Assembly (NCBI RefSeq): GCF_045446075.1
Contig: NZ_JBJJBQ010000003.1
Coordinates: forward strand, 310,001-374,000
Source: Flavisericum labens
Lineage (GTDB): Bacteria; Bacteroidota; Bacteroidia; Flavobacteriales; Flavobacteriaceae
Reading direction: 5' to 3'
Length of the DNA: 64,000 bases
Part shown: positions 45,458 to 53,623 of the stretch, one piece after another
How the letters are laid out: every line of letters starts with the position of its first letter
Numbering within the stretch: the first letter of the stretch is position 1
Translations under genes and position numbers: made by a program
Notes under the pieces: model-generated
Seen by the model: the letters and a program-made list of their open reading frames with translations, nothing else
Told to the model about the DNA's origin: nothing
Database searches by the model: none

Positions 45458-45484
45458 AGCCACCTTCAAAAAAGGTGGTTTTTT
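45458..45484 (+). terminator. Intrinsic terminator after the small Lys-rich ORF
   Basis: CCACCTT (45460-45466), loop CAAAA, AAGGTGG (45472-45478), then six T's. The stem can be extended by an A-T and a G-U pair. Confidence 0.85.
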
Positions 45485-45558
45485 AGTTTAGGGGATTATA
45501 AAAAAAGCTTTCTATTTTAAGAGAAGTTTTTTTATAAATTGACTACCATGGCTTTTGA

Positions 45559-45605
45559 CTACATCATGCTTGGTATACCGCTACCCATGCCAACTTGCAT
45601 AGCAG
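45559..45605 (-). pseudogene. Degenerate copy of the groEL 3' end
   Basis: The 46 bases at 45560-45605 match the 3' end of groEL at 46582-46627 in the same orientation with 41 identities. Read on the minus strand they still give an in-frame tail, TAMQVGMGSGIPSMM plus stop, against PAMPGGMGGGMPGMM plus stop in GroEL. The match ends abruptly on both sides. It is a remnant with no function expected, about 1 kb from the intact gene. Confidence 0.7.
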
Positions 45606-45824
45606 TATAATATTTTATGGGTAAATCGTTTAAAAAGATAATTTTATAATTAATTAGTCTGTAAAATTTGTGCGAGTCGTTATGAAATCTGTATTAAAGT
45701 TATTAGGTAGCTTTAAAATCCCATAATTTTTTGCACTATTATATTAATTATTTGATCAAAATTTGGTCAGAAATTGGTGAAATTAACTTACATTTAAATT
45801 TCAATTAAAAATTTATAGTTTATT

Positions 45825-46328
45825 ATGAAGTATTTTATACCTAAAATTAAGTGTTTTTTGTTGGTTTTTGCTGTAGTATTGACTGCATCTTGTTCTCCTG
45901 AGGATGGCGCTGATGGCGTACAAGGTCCTGCTGGTCCTGCTGGTCAAGACGGTATCGATGGCGTTGACGGTATCGATGGAAACGCTAATGTTATTTCAGT
46001 GGTACTTGAAGATGTAGCTCTTGTTTTTGGCTCTAATGAAATTTCAATTGCAGAGCTTACGGCAGATATAGCTAGCAACGGTTTTGTTCAGGGTTATATT
46101 GCAGACCAAACGGCTAATCAATGGTATACTTTGCCCCTTGCTGATTATAAACCAGTAGAGGCTCTAATATTTGATGAGGGTGGAAATCAAACAGGAACGG
46201 AAATAGCTGCCGCTTCTGCTATCTTGTTACATATTGAGGCTGTGGGGTCAGGAAAAGTGATTTTGTATTCTTTATTTGAGGGAACTGTTGATTTAAGATT
46301 TGCATTAGTTGAAGCTAGCACCCCTTAA
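45825..46328 (+). CDS. Collagen-like lipoprotein
   Basis: 167 residues. A lipoprotein signal ends LTASC (Cys near residue 23). A short run of Gly-X-Y triplets (about 30-52; GPAGPAGQDG and further GxD triplets) follows, then a globular beta domain of about 110 residues with no recognised motif. Similar proteins are surface-exposed in other Bacteroidota, but the function is unknown. It lies between the groEL remnant and groEL and is flanked by terminators, so it is an independent, probably accessory gene. Confidence 0.75.
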   Translation: MKYFIPKIKCFLLVFAVVLTASCSPEDGADGVQGPAGPAGQDGIDGVDGIDGNANVISVVLEDVALVFGSNEISIAELTADIASNGFVQGYIADQTANQWYTLPLADYKPVEALIFDEGGNQTGTEIAAASAILLHIEAVGSGKVILYSLFEGTVDLRFALVEASTP

Positions 46329-46368
46329 TGTTTTATGTTTTCTTAATAGGAACAGAATAAAAAATTTT

Positions 46369-46402
46369 AAGTGAGTTAATATGAAATATTGGCTCACTTT
46401 TT
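46369..46402 (+). terminator. Intrinsic terminator of the collagen-like lipoprotein gene
   Basis: AAGTGAG (46369-46375) pairs with CTCACTT (46393-46399), with an inner ATAT/ATAT pairing, followed by T's. Confidence 0.75.
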
Positions 46403-46516
46403 TATATAACCTTTAATGATATTATAGAGTTATTTAATTCTGTAATAAAAAAAACATCTTTTTTTTTACTGTTATAACATATATCATTGGATGTAGTTAC
46501 AAAAGCATTTTATAAA

Positions 46517-46550
46517 AAATAAGCGCTTCCATTAATGGAAGCGCTTATTT
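46517..46550 (-). terminator. Intrinsic terminator of groES-groEL
   Basis: AAATAAGCGCTTCC (46517-46530), loop ATTAAT, GGAAGCGCTTATTT (46537-46550): a perfect 14-bp stem with T/A-rich flanks on both sides, usable in both directions. It lies 31 bases after the groEL stop. Confidence 0.92.
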
Positions 46551-46580
46551 TTATTTTTCACCTACTCTAAGGGTAAGTAA

Positions 46581-48212
46581 TTACATCATGCCTGGCATAC
46601 CGCCACCCATGCCACCTGGCATAGCAGGAGCATCTTCTTTAATATCGATTAAAGCACACTCTGTAGTTAAAATCATTCCAGCAACCGATGCTGCATTTTC
46701 CAATGCAATACGTGTTACTTTTTTAGGGTCTATGATACCTGCTTTTAGCATATCAACATATTGCTCAGATTTGGCATCATAACCAAAATCTTTTTTGCCT
46801 TCAAGCACTTTGTTGATAACAACACTTCCTTCTCCACCAGCGTTTTCAACTATAGTACGTAAAGGAGCTTCAATGGCTTTGTTCACGATTTGAACACCTG
46901 TTGTTTCATCAAGGTTTTCAGTTGTGATTTTTTCCAATACGGCTTTAGCTCTCACTAAGGCTACACCTCCACCGGCAACAATACCTTCTTCAACGGCAGC
47001 ACGCGTAGCGTGTAAAGCATCGTCAACTCGATCTTTCTTCTCTTTCATTTCAACTTCAGAAGCAGCACCAACATAAAGAACAGCAACACCGCCAGCTAAT
47101 TTAGCCAAACGCTCTTGAAGTTTTTCTTTATCGTAATCGCTAGTAGTCGTTTCAATTTGAGCTTTTATTTGGTTTACTCTCGCTTTAATAGCTTCAGCAT
47201 CACCAGAACCGTTCACGATAGTTGTATTGTCTTTATCAACCGTTACGGTCTCAGCGGTACCTAACATGCTTAAATCGGCATTTTCAAGAGTAAATCCTCT
47301 TTCTTCAGAAATTACAGTTCCGCCAGTTAAGATAGCAATATCTTCAAGCATAGCTTTACGTCTGTCACCAAAACCAGGTGCTTTTACAGCGGCAATTTTC
47401 AATCCGCCACGTAATTTGTTTACTACCAAAGTAGCTAGAGCTTGACCATCAACATCTTCTGCGATAATTAATAAAGGACGGCCAGATTGTGCCACAGGCT
47501 CTAGAATAGGAAGGATTTCCTGTAAATTAGAAATCTTTTTATCGAATAATAAAATGTATGGATTTTCTAAATCGGCAATCATTTTATCAGAATCAGTTAC
47601 GAAATAAGGTGATAAATAACCTCTGTCGAACTGCATACCTTCAACTACATCAACATAAGTGTCCAAACCTTTAGCTTCTTCAACGGTAATAACACCTTCT
47701 TTACCTACTTTTTCGAAAGCTTGGGCAATCAATTCACCAATAGTGTCGTCGTTATTTGCAGAAATAGCTGCTACTTGCTTGATTTTCTCAGACGAATTAC
47801 CAACTTCTTCAGATTGTTTTTCAAGGTCTTTAGTGATGGCTGCAACGGCTTTATCAATACCTCTTTTTAAATCCATTGGGTTAGCCCCTGACGCTACGTT
47901 TTTTAAACCTTCTTTTACGATAGCTTGAGCAAGAACGGTAGCTGTAGTAGTTCCATCACCAGCTAAATCGTTTGTTTTGCTGGCTACTTCTTTTACCATT
48001 TGCGCACCCATATTTTCGTGCTCGTCTTCTAATTCGATTTCCTTAGCTACAGAAACACCGTCTTTAGTTACAGATGGTGCTCCAAAACTTTTGCTAATGA
48101 TTACATTACGGCCTTTAGGGCCTAAAGTTACTTTTACTGCATTTGCCAATGCGTCCACGCCGCGTTTTAATCCATCGCGTGCTTCAATATCAAATTTTAT
48201 GTCTTTTGCCAT
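46581..48212 (-). CDS. groEL: Chaperonin GroEL (60 kDa)
   Basis: 543 residues, normal length. Typical GroEL sequences are present: LGPKGRNVII, GDGTTTATVLAQAI, APGFGDRRKAMLEDIA, EEGIVAGGGVAL and the Gly-Met-rich tail ending GGMPGMM. It forms the 14-subunit folding cage with GroES. It is transcribed after groES with a 105-base spacer that contains an inverted repeat. Confidence 0.98.
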   Translation of the reverse strand: MAKDIKFDIEARDGLKRGVDALANAVKVTLGPKGRNVIISKSFGAPSVTKDGVSVAKEIELEDEHENMGAQMVKEVASKTNDLAGDGTTTATVLAQAIVKEGLKNVASGANPMDLKRGIDKAVAAITKDLEKQSEEVGNSSEKIKQVAAISANNDDTIGELIAQAFEKVGKEGVITVEEAKGLDTYVDVVEGMQFDRGYLSPYFVTDSDKMIADLENPYILLFDKKISNLQEILPILEPVAQSGRPLLIIAEDVDGQALATLVVNKLRGGLKIAAVKAPGFGDRRKAMLEDIAILTGGTVISEERGFTLENADLSMLGTAETVTVDKDNTTIVNGSGDAEAIKARVNQIKAQIETTTSDYDKEKLQERLAKLAGGVAVLYVGAASEVEMKEKKDRVDDALHATRAAVEEGIVAGGGVALVRAKAVLEKITTENLDETTGVQIVNKAIEAPLRTIVENAGGEGSVVINKVLEGKKDFGYDAKSEQYVDMLKAGIIDPKKVTRIALENAASVAGMILTTECALIDIKEDAPAMPGGMGGGMPGMM

Positions 48213-48240
48213 TTTATTAAATTTTTAGCTGTTTGCCTTT

Positions 48241-48314
48241 AGCTATTCGCTATTGGCTTGGGTTTGTGATTAATTTTAGTTGTGCTAAAAGCCAAGGGCT
48301 AATAGCAAAATAGC
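48241..48314. repeat. Inverted repeat in the groES-groEL spacer
   Basis: The left arm (48241-48263, AGCTATTCGCTATTGGCTT) and right arm (48289-48314, AAGCCAAGGGCTAATAGC and AAAATAGCC) are imperfect reverse complements built from GCTATT-like units. In the groESL transcript they could form a bulged hairpin between the two genes. Similar GCTATT-type units occur between genes in other flavobacteria as far as I remember. Confidence 0.55.
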
Positions 48315-48317
48315 CAT

Positions 48318-48593
48318 TTACACGATTGCCAAAATATCGCTTTCGCGCATTATTAAGTAGTCTGTTCCTTCAAGTTTTAGTTCGGTTCCGGCATATTTGC
48401 CATATAAAACAGTATCGCCAACTTTTACGGTAATTGGGTCGTCTTTTGTTCCAGGCCCGGCAGCAACAACAGTGCCTTTTTGTGGTTTTTCTTTAGCGTT
48501 GTCTGGAATAATAATTCCTGAAGCTGTTTTAGTTTCAGCTGCAGCAGGTTCAATAAGAACTCGGTCTGCCAATGGTTTAATGTTCAATGCCAT
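48318..48593 (-). CDS. groES: Co-chaperonin GroES (10 kDa)
   Basis: 91 residues of normal length. Family signatures are IKPLADRVLIEPA at the start, a mobile-loop region around SGIIIPDNAKEKPQ, and VLYGKYAGTELKLEG. It is the first gene of the groESL operon. I found no CIRCE element (TTAGCACTC with its inverted partner) upstream, so HrcA control is unlikely. Confidence 0.98.
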   Translation of the reverse strand: MALNIKPLADRVLIEPAAAETKTASGIIIPDNAKEKPQKGTVVAAGPGTKDDPITVKVGDTVLYGKYAGTELKLEGTDYLIMRESDILAIV

Positions 48594-48643
48594 TTGTTGT
48601 ATATTTTTATGTTTAAAAAATTAATATTTATGATTAGCCTTTA

Positions 48644-48660
48644 AGCTAAAAATGTGCCAA
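48644..48660 (-). promoter_or_regulatory. Sigma-54-like promoter upstream of groES
   Basis: On the minus strand: TTGGCAC (48660-48654), 5 bases, then TAGCT (48648-48644). Compared with the sigma-54 consensus TGGCAC-N5-TTGCW there is one mismatch, and the essential GG and GC pairs are 12 bases apart as required. Transcription would start about 40 bases before groES. It is a single match by eye. Confidence 0.4.
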
Positions 48661-48689
48661 TACAATTAGACTGACAAACTTGCAGAAAC

Positions 48690-48720
48690 AAAAATGCCAG
48701 CTTTATTAGCTGGCATTTTT
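48690..48720 (-). terminator. Intrinsic terminator after secG
   Basis: AAAAATGCCAGC (48690-48701), 7-base loop, GCTGGCATTTTT (48709-48720): a perfect 12-bp stem with T/A-run ends. It separates the miaB-to-secG unit from groESL. Confidence 0.92.
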
Positions 48721-48741
48721 TATGTTCGTTCAAAAAACAAT

Positions 48742-49119
48742 TTATTTGTTGTCAGATGAAGTATCTGCTGCTCCATCAACTGGAGTTGCGGGTGCTGCAT
48801 CTTGCGCGTTTGGTAAAGCTTCTGGTAGCGGTTGTGTTGTCGTAGCATCAGGATCTAATGCTTTTGAGTCTACTGTTTCAGAGCTTCTGTTAATTGCTAC
48901 GTTAGAAAGTAAAATTAATACTAAAAGTAAAGTAGCTAATGTCCATGTGCTTTTGTCTAAAAAATCGGTGGTCTTTTTTACACCTCCCAATTGTTGTGTG
49001 CCGCCGCCGCCAAAAGACGATGACAAGCCGCCGCCTTTAGGGTTTTGCACCATAACTACTACTATTAGTAAGAAGGCGACAACCACTATAAGGACTAAAA
49101 ATATTGTAAACGTACTCAT
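48742..49119 (-). CDS. secG: Preprotein translocase subunit SecG
   Basis: 125 residues. Two membrane segments (about 3-22 and 57-77) are separated by the typical SecG loop with QNPKGGGLSSSFGGGG. The C-terminal 45 residues are a low-complexity Ala/Asp/Pro/Thr-rich tail, longer than in E. coli SecG. It is the accessory subunit of the SecYEG channel. It overlaps the upstream gene by 4 bases (ATGA), so translation is coupled. Confidence 0.93.
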   Translation of the reverse strand: MSTFTIFLVLIVVVAFLLIVVVMVQNPKGGGLSSSFGGGGTQQLGGVKKTTDFLDKSTWTLATLLLVLILLSNVAINRSSETVDSKALDPDATTTQPLPEALPNAQDAAPATPVDGAADTSSDNK

Positions 49120-50063
49120 TGTTCTTTATTATTTTGTTCTTGTAATTGTTCTACTGCTTTAATTTGGTTTGCAAAGAAACTACTTTTTTCTGGATATTTC
49201 AAACTTAAAATTTTATATGATTGAATGGCCTTTTTGAAGTTTTTTTGTTCAACATAAATACGGGCCAAAGTCTCGGTCATTAAAGATTCTGGCTTTATCA
49301 TTTGGGCTTTTGCTAGATTACCCTTTTTAGCAACGGATTTTACCGGACTTATTTTCGGGCTTTTTGATATAAACCTGTCGATAAGCTCAAATTTCTTTTC
49401 TTTTTCTGAAGCAACAAGTGTTTTTTTCTCCCTGATGGGGTTTTTAGGAGTTTCATCACGAATTATAGGTTTAAAACGTGTAAGCTTGAGCCATTCGTTG
49501 AAAGAGTGTTTTTCGCGTTTATCGAATTGTAATGGCTGCCCCAATTTTAAAATATCTTCGGCTGATGCTTCCTGGGTTTTGGTATCTTGGGTAACCGCTT
49601 CGATAGTTTCAGATTCATCTAAAATAAAAGAACTCACCTTTGTAGGGCGGGCTTCTTTGGGTTCAAATAATTCCGGGTCTAAAATGCCTTCGGTTTCCTT
49701 TATCTGCTCGTTTAAAGCATCATCAATGTTAATGCTTTTCTGAACTGAAATATCTTCCGAATCAACTGCTAAATCTTTTAAATTGGACGTATTTTGTTTT
49801 ATGAATTTTGAAATTTTATTCTGGATAAAAGTTTCGGAAGTTATAAAATCAAATAGAATACTTCTATCGGTGGTATAGGCTGCCGTCTTTTTTAGTTCTT
49901 GGTTGTAATTGATGCTGCCTTGGTCTTTTAAGCCTTTAAGATAAATAGCGCGTGCCGACTGAAAATAAGGGAATTCATCAATAATAGATTTTATGCCCTC
50001 GGTTTGCTCGTGAGTAATGCTTTGAGGGTTTTGGAGAATATATGTGAAATCTATATTATTCAT
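49116..50063 (-). CDS. TPR-like protein of unknown function, upstream of secG
   Basis: 315 residues from the ATG at 50063 (MNNIDFTYI); an in-frame start at 50075 would add 4 residues. The N-terminal helical part (EQTEGIKSIIDEFPYFQSARAI) and a C-terminal TPR-like repeat (TLARIYVEQKNFKKAIQSYK) flank a charged, probably disordered middle. There is no signal peptide. It is found between lptE and secG, but no function can be assigned. It overlaps secG by 4 bases. Confidence 0.75.
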   Translation of the reverse strand: MNNIDFTYILQNPQSITHEQTEGIKSIIDEFPYFQSARAIYLKGLKDQGSINYNQELKKTAAYTTDRSILFDFITSETFIQNKISKFIKQNTSNLKDLAVDSEDISVQKSINIDDALNEQIKETEGILDPELFEPKEARPTKVSSFILDESETIEAVTQDTKTQEASAEDILKLGQPLQFDKREKHSFNEWLKLTRFKPIIRDETPKNPIREKKTLVASEKEKKFELIDRFISKSPKISPVKSVAKKGNLAKAQMIKPESLMTETLARIYVEQKNFKKAIQSYKILSLKYPEKSSFFANQIKAVEQLQEQNNKEQ

Positions 50064-50143
50064 TGGCTGAACCAAATTTATCGATTTTTTTTTAATGGTT
50101 TAGTTTTACAGCTGGCTGAGACTGAAAACGGGCATCTTTTAAA

Positions 50144-50653
50144 TTACCATTTTGCCAAAGTAGCATTAAAAATATCTTGGGTGATACGTTCAAAAATGGT
50201 TTCGTGTGCCGTCGTTTTTTGTCCGCCAATAAGTTGTTCACTACCCGGGTAATCATAAAAAAATGTGAAACTCTGTTCCAAATCGTCTTCTTCTTTTTTA
50301 GTATTAAAAAACCGTAGCTTAACACTAATGGTCAGTCGGTTTTGCGCTGCCGTGTTCTGAGATGTTGCTGTGGTTGGTGAAATTCTGTAGTCGGTTATTT
50401 CGCCTTCGTAAACTAAATCGGCATTAGATTGCACCAAGGTTAAATTGGTTTGGTTTTGTATTAAATCTTCCAAGGCGAGTTTAAAGTCGCGTTCTAGACC
50501 GGGTTCGACCAAAAGTGCCGTGTTTTCAAAACGGTTAACTTGGTAGGTTTCTGTGCCCGGAGGGATGGATGCACCCGTAAACGAATAGAATCCACAATTT
50601 AATAGTGTAAAACTAATGGTTAAAAGAGAAAAGTATATGATGGTTTTTTTCAT
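50144..50653 (-). CDS. lptE: LPS assembly lipoprotein LptE-like
   Basis: 169 residues from the ATG at 50653 (MKKTIIYF); an upstream frame start at 50683 would break the signal peptide. The lipobox is LLNC, giving a lipoprotein that begins CGFYSFTGASIP. GFYSFTGASI and QNRLTISVKLRF are typical of the Bacteroidota LptE-like family. LptE plugs the LptD barrel in outer-membrane LPS insertion. It sits 67 bases after the sigma-54 activator gene. Confidence 0.85.
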   Translation of the reverse strand: MKKTIIYFSLLTISFTLLNCGFYSFTGASIPPGTETYQVNRFENTALLVEPGLERDFKLALEDLIQNQTNLTLVQSNADLVYEGEITDYRISPTTATSQNTAAQNRLTISVKLRFFNTKKEEDDLEQSFTFFYDYPGSEQLIGGQKTTAHETIFERITQDIFNATLAKW

Positions 50654-50720
50654 GCGATTTTGTTGAGCTCGGCTGTAAATCAATTGTTTTTTTAACGTTT
50701 TCGTTTTTAGAATGTTGTTG

Positions 50721-51989
50721 CTAAAGGTCGTATTGCTTTATCTTTCTGTACAATGTACGTTCGCTAATACCTAGCTCGGCAGCCGCTAATTTGCGCTTTC
50801 CGTGGTGACGCTCCAGCGATTTTTTAATCAATTCCAGTTCTTTATCCTGTAAAGATAGGGTTTCCTCTTCCTCAATTTCTTCGGCAAAGTGGTATTTGTC
50901 TTGGGTACTGTCGATTTCATCTTTGGCTTCAACGTGTTCTGGGATAGAAAGTACTTTGGGTTCATCCATAGACTCCTCAAAATCGATATCATCTTCATCA
51001 TCGTCACCATATATTTTTTGAATTAAACCTTCATTTTCTTTTTCAACCTCTTTGACGTTTCCAGTTTTCATGAGTTCCATGGTGAGCTTTTTTAAGTCGT
51101 TGAGGTCACTTTTCATGTCAAAAAGCACCTTGTACAGAATTTCACGTTCGCTACTAAAATCGCTATCGGATTTTGAAGTCTTTACAACTGTAGGTAAATT
51201 GGTGCCGGTAGTGGGTAAATACTTCCTCAGCGTATCGGCAGTAATGGTTCTGTCTTGTTCTAGAACCGATAATTGTTCGGCAATATTTCGAAGTTGCCGA
51301 ATATTTCCACTCCAGCGGTATTTATTGAGAATCTGTACGGCATTATCAGTCAGTTTTACGGTGGGCATTTTGTACTTTAAAGCAAAATCGCTCGCAAACT
51401 TCCTAAACAATAAATGTATATCGTCGTGGCGTTCGCGTAATGGAGGCAAATGAATATCTACGGTGCTTAACCTATAAAACAAGTCTTCACGAAACTTTTC
51501 TTTTTGTATGGCTTCAAACATATTAACGTTGGTTGCCGCTACAATGCGCACATTGGTTTTTTGCACTTTGCTGGAACCTACTTTTAAAAATTCGCCATTT
51601 TCTAAAACACGGAGCAATCTTACTTGCGTGGTTAGTGGTAGTTCGCCTACTTCATCAAGAAAAATGGTACCACCATCAGCTACTTCAAAATACCCTTCGC
51701 GGGTTTGGGTGGCTCCTGTGAAAGCACCTTTTTCATGACCAAAAAGTTCACTGTCTATAGTGCCTTCGGGAATAGCTCCGCAGTTTACAGCGATATATTT
51801 GTTGTGTTTTCTGTGTGATAATTGATGGATTATCTTTGGGATGCTTTCCTTACCTACACCACTTTCTCCAGTAACCAGTACCGAAATATCGGTAGGTGCT
51901 ACCTGTATGGCTTTTTCAATAGCGCGATTAAGGCCAGGTGTATTACCAATAATTCCAAATCGTTGTTTTATAGCTTGAACTGATTCCAT
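50721..51989 (-). CDS. Sigma-54-dependent transcriptional activator without receiver domain
   Basis: 422 residues. The protein begins almost directly with the AAA+ domain: Walker A GESGVGKES (41-49), the sigma-54 contact loop GAFTGA (88-93), Walker B GGTIFLDEVGEL and the R-finger region LFYRLSTVDIHLPPLRER. An acidic linker (about 280-370) leads to a C-terminal Fis-type HTH (KRKLAAAELGISERTLYRKI). No receiver or sensor domain is visible, so activity must be set by partner proteins or expression, as with PspF. It lies 18 bases after miaB, in the same operon as lptE. Confidence 0.92.
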   Translation of the reverse strand: MESVQAIKQRFGIIGNTPGLNRAIEKAIQVAPTDISVLVTGESGVGKESIPKIIHQLSHRKHNKYIAVNCGAIPEGTIDSELFGHEKGAFTGATQTREGYFEVADGGTIFLDEVGELPLTTQVRLLRVLENGEFLKVGSSKVQKTNVRIVAATNVNMFEAIQKEKFREDLFYRLSTVDIHLPPLRERHDDIHLLFRKFASDFALKYKMPTVKLTDNAVQILNKYRWSGNIRQLRNIAEQLSVLEQDRTITADTLRKYLPTTGTNLPTVVKTSKSDSDFSSEREILYKVLFDMKSDLNDLKKLTMELMKTGNVKEVEKENEGLIQKIYGDDDEDDIDFEESMDEPKVLSIPEHVEAKDEIDSTQDKYHFAEEIEEEETLSLQDKELELIKKSLERHHGKRKLAAAELGISERTLYRKIKQYDL

Positions 51990-52007
51990 GTAACTTAGAT
52001 TCGGTTT

Positions 52008-53456
52008 TTAATTTTTCTCAGAATATCCAATAGCTTCTCCAATGAGGGTGGCCGTTGTACAATCTATAGTTTTTACATTTACAAAATCCCCAATTTTATA
52101 ATGTTCTTTAGGAAAAACACAAACTAGATTTTCTGAGGTTCTACCAGACCAGTGGGCGTCCGATTTTTTGGATTCTTTTTCAATTAACACTTCAACTACA
52201 GTGTTAAGATGTTCTTTCGTGCGGATACCACTGTGTTTTTGCTGAAGCTCAACAATTTCTGCAAGTCTGCGTTTTTTTATGGGTTCAGGCACATCGTCTT
52301 CCATTTTTCGTTCTGCCAAAGTTCCAGGGCGTTCAGAGTATGTAAACATATACCCAAAATCATATTTAACGTATTCCATCAATGATACGGTATCTTGAAA
52401 ATCTTCCTCAGTTTCGGTTGGAAACCCAACAATCATATCTTGGCTAATGGCACATTTCGGAATGATACGACGAATGTTGTCAATCAATTCCATATATTCC
52501 ATACGGGTATGTAAGCGGTTCATTTCCTTTAAAACACGGTCGCTTCCACTTTGCACAGGTAAATGTATGTGCTTGCAAATATTATTGTGCATGGCCATAG
52601 TTTCTACCACATCTAAAGTTAAATCTTGCGGGTTTGAAGTAGAAAAACGAATACGCATTTTTGGCTGAGCTTTGGCACATAAATCCAGTAATTTGGCAAA
52701 GTTTACGGCTGTGGCTTTTTGTAGGTCGCTAGCTTTTTCAAAATCTTTTTTAAGTCCCCCGCCGTACCATAAATAACTATCAACGTTTTGGCCAAGAAGC
52801 GTAACTTCTTTGTAGCCTTTGTTCCATAAGTCGTTTATTTCTTCAATAATACTTTGCGGCTCTCTACTGCGTTCACGTCCACGTGTAAAAGGCACCACAC
52901 AGAATGTACACATATTATCGCAACCTCGGGTAATAGAAACAAAAGCAGTAACGCCATTTGTGTTTAAGCGAACAGGAGCAATATCGCCATAAGTTTCTTC
53001 TTTTGAAAGAATAACGTTTATGGCATCTCGGCCTTCGTTAACCTCGCTTAAAAGATTCGGTAGATCTTTATAGGCATCGGGACCCACTACTAAATCGACA
53101 ATTTTTTCTTCCTCGAGAAATTTAGCTTTTAGGCGCTCCGCCATACAGCCTAAAACGCCCACTTTCATTTTGGGGTTATGGTCGCGTTTTACGGCGTTAT
53201 ATTTTTCAAGGCGTTTGCGTACAGTTTGTTCGGCTTTGTCGCGAATAGAGCAGGTGTTTACCAAAACCAAATCGGCTTCTTTTAAATTTTGTGTGGTATT
53301 AAAACCTTCAGATGCCAAAATGGAAGCTACAATTTCGCTGTCACTAAAATTCATGGCGCAACCGTAACTTTCAATAAAAAGTTTGCGTTGGTTCCCTTCT
53401 TTTTGTTCTAAAACCAAGGATTCCCCTTGTTTGTTTTCGTCAATAATTTTTTCCAT
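52008..53456 (-). CDS. miaB: tRNA-2-methylthio-N6-dimethylallyladenosine synthase
   Basis: Adds the methylthio group to i6A37 of tRNAs. It has 482 residues from the ATG at 53456 (the frame is open to a TTG at 53462). An N-terminal UPF0004 domain has three Cys (ESYGCAMNFSDSE, NTCSIR, GCMAE). The radical SAM motif RGCDNMCTFC lies near 185, and a C-terminal TRAM domain near 410-475. It is the first gene of the operon miaB, sigma-54 activator, lptE, TPR-like gene, secG. Confidence 0.96.
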   Translation of the reverse strand: MEKIIDENKQGESLVLEQKEGNQRKLFIESYGCAMNFSDSEIVASILASEGFNTTQNLKEADLVLVNTCSIRDKAEQTVRKRLEKYNAVKRDHNPKMKVGVLGCMAERLKAKFLEEEKIVDLVVGPDAYKDLPNLLSEVNEGRDAINVILSKEETYGDIAPVRLNTNGVTAFVSITRGCDNMCTFCVVPFTRGRERSREPQSIIEEINDLWNKGYKEVTLLGQNVDSYLWYGGGLKKDFEKASDLQKATAVNFAKLLDLCAKAQPKMRIRFSTSNPQDLTLDVVETMAMHNNICKHIHLPVQSGSDRVLKEMNRLHTRMEYMELIDNIRRIIPKCAISQDMIVGFPTETEEDFQDTVSLMEYVKYDFGYMFTYSERPGTLAERKMEDDVPEPIKKRRLAEIVELQQKHSGIRTKEHLNTVVEVLIEKESKKSDAHWSGRTSENLVCVFPKEHYKIGDFVNVKTIDCTTATLIGEAIGYSEKN

Positions 53457-53492
53457 AGTCAATACTGAAACTTGTACCAGTCAATAAGCATG

Positions 53493-53525
53493 CAAAGATA
53501 CAATATTATTTGTGTTTATGACAAA
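53493..53525 (-). promoter_or_regulatory. Promoter of the miaB operon
   Basis: On the minus strand: TTTG at 53525-53522 and TATCTTTG at 53500-53493, 21 bases apart. This is an excellent match to the Bacteroidota -33 / -7 pattern, 37 bases before the miaB ATG. Confidence 0.7.
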
Positions 53526-53623
53526 GTGGCAGTTTAATTTTGCCTTAGGTTTTTATAAAAAATGTTAATTTAAGTACGCAACCAAATGGCAATTTTTGTA
53601 TCTTATAAATAAATTGAGTTTTA

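Noticed and set aside
46588..48228. Several plus-strand open frames across groEL
   Set aside because: They are antisense shadows of a highly conserved gene with biased codon use, and no product resembles a known family.
48594..48690. Search for a CIRCE/HrcA operator upstream of groES
   Set aside because: No TTAGCACTC with a GAGTGCTAA partner, even with several mismatches, is present.
48722..49162. 146-codon open frame on the plus strand over secG
   Set aside because: The antisense of SecG gives a Pro/Ser/Thr-rich product without homology, while the minus strand encodes a typical SecG coupled to its upstream gene.
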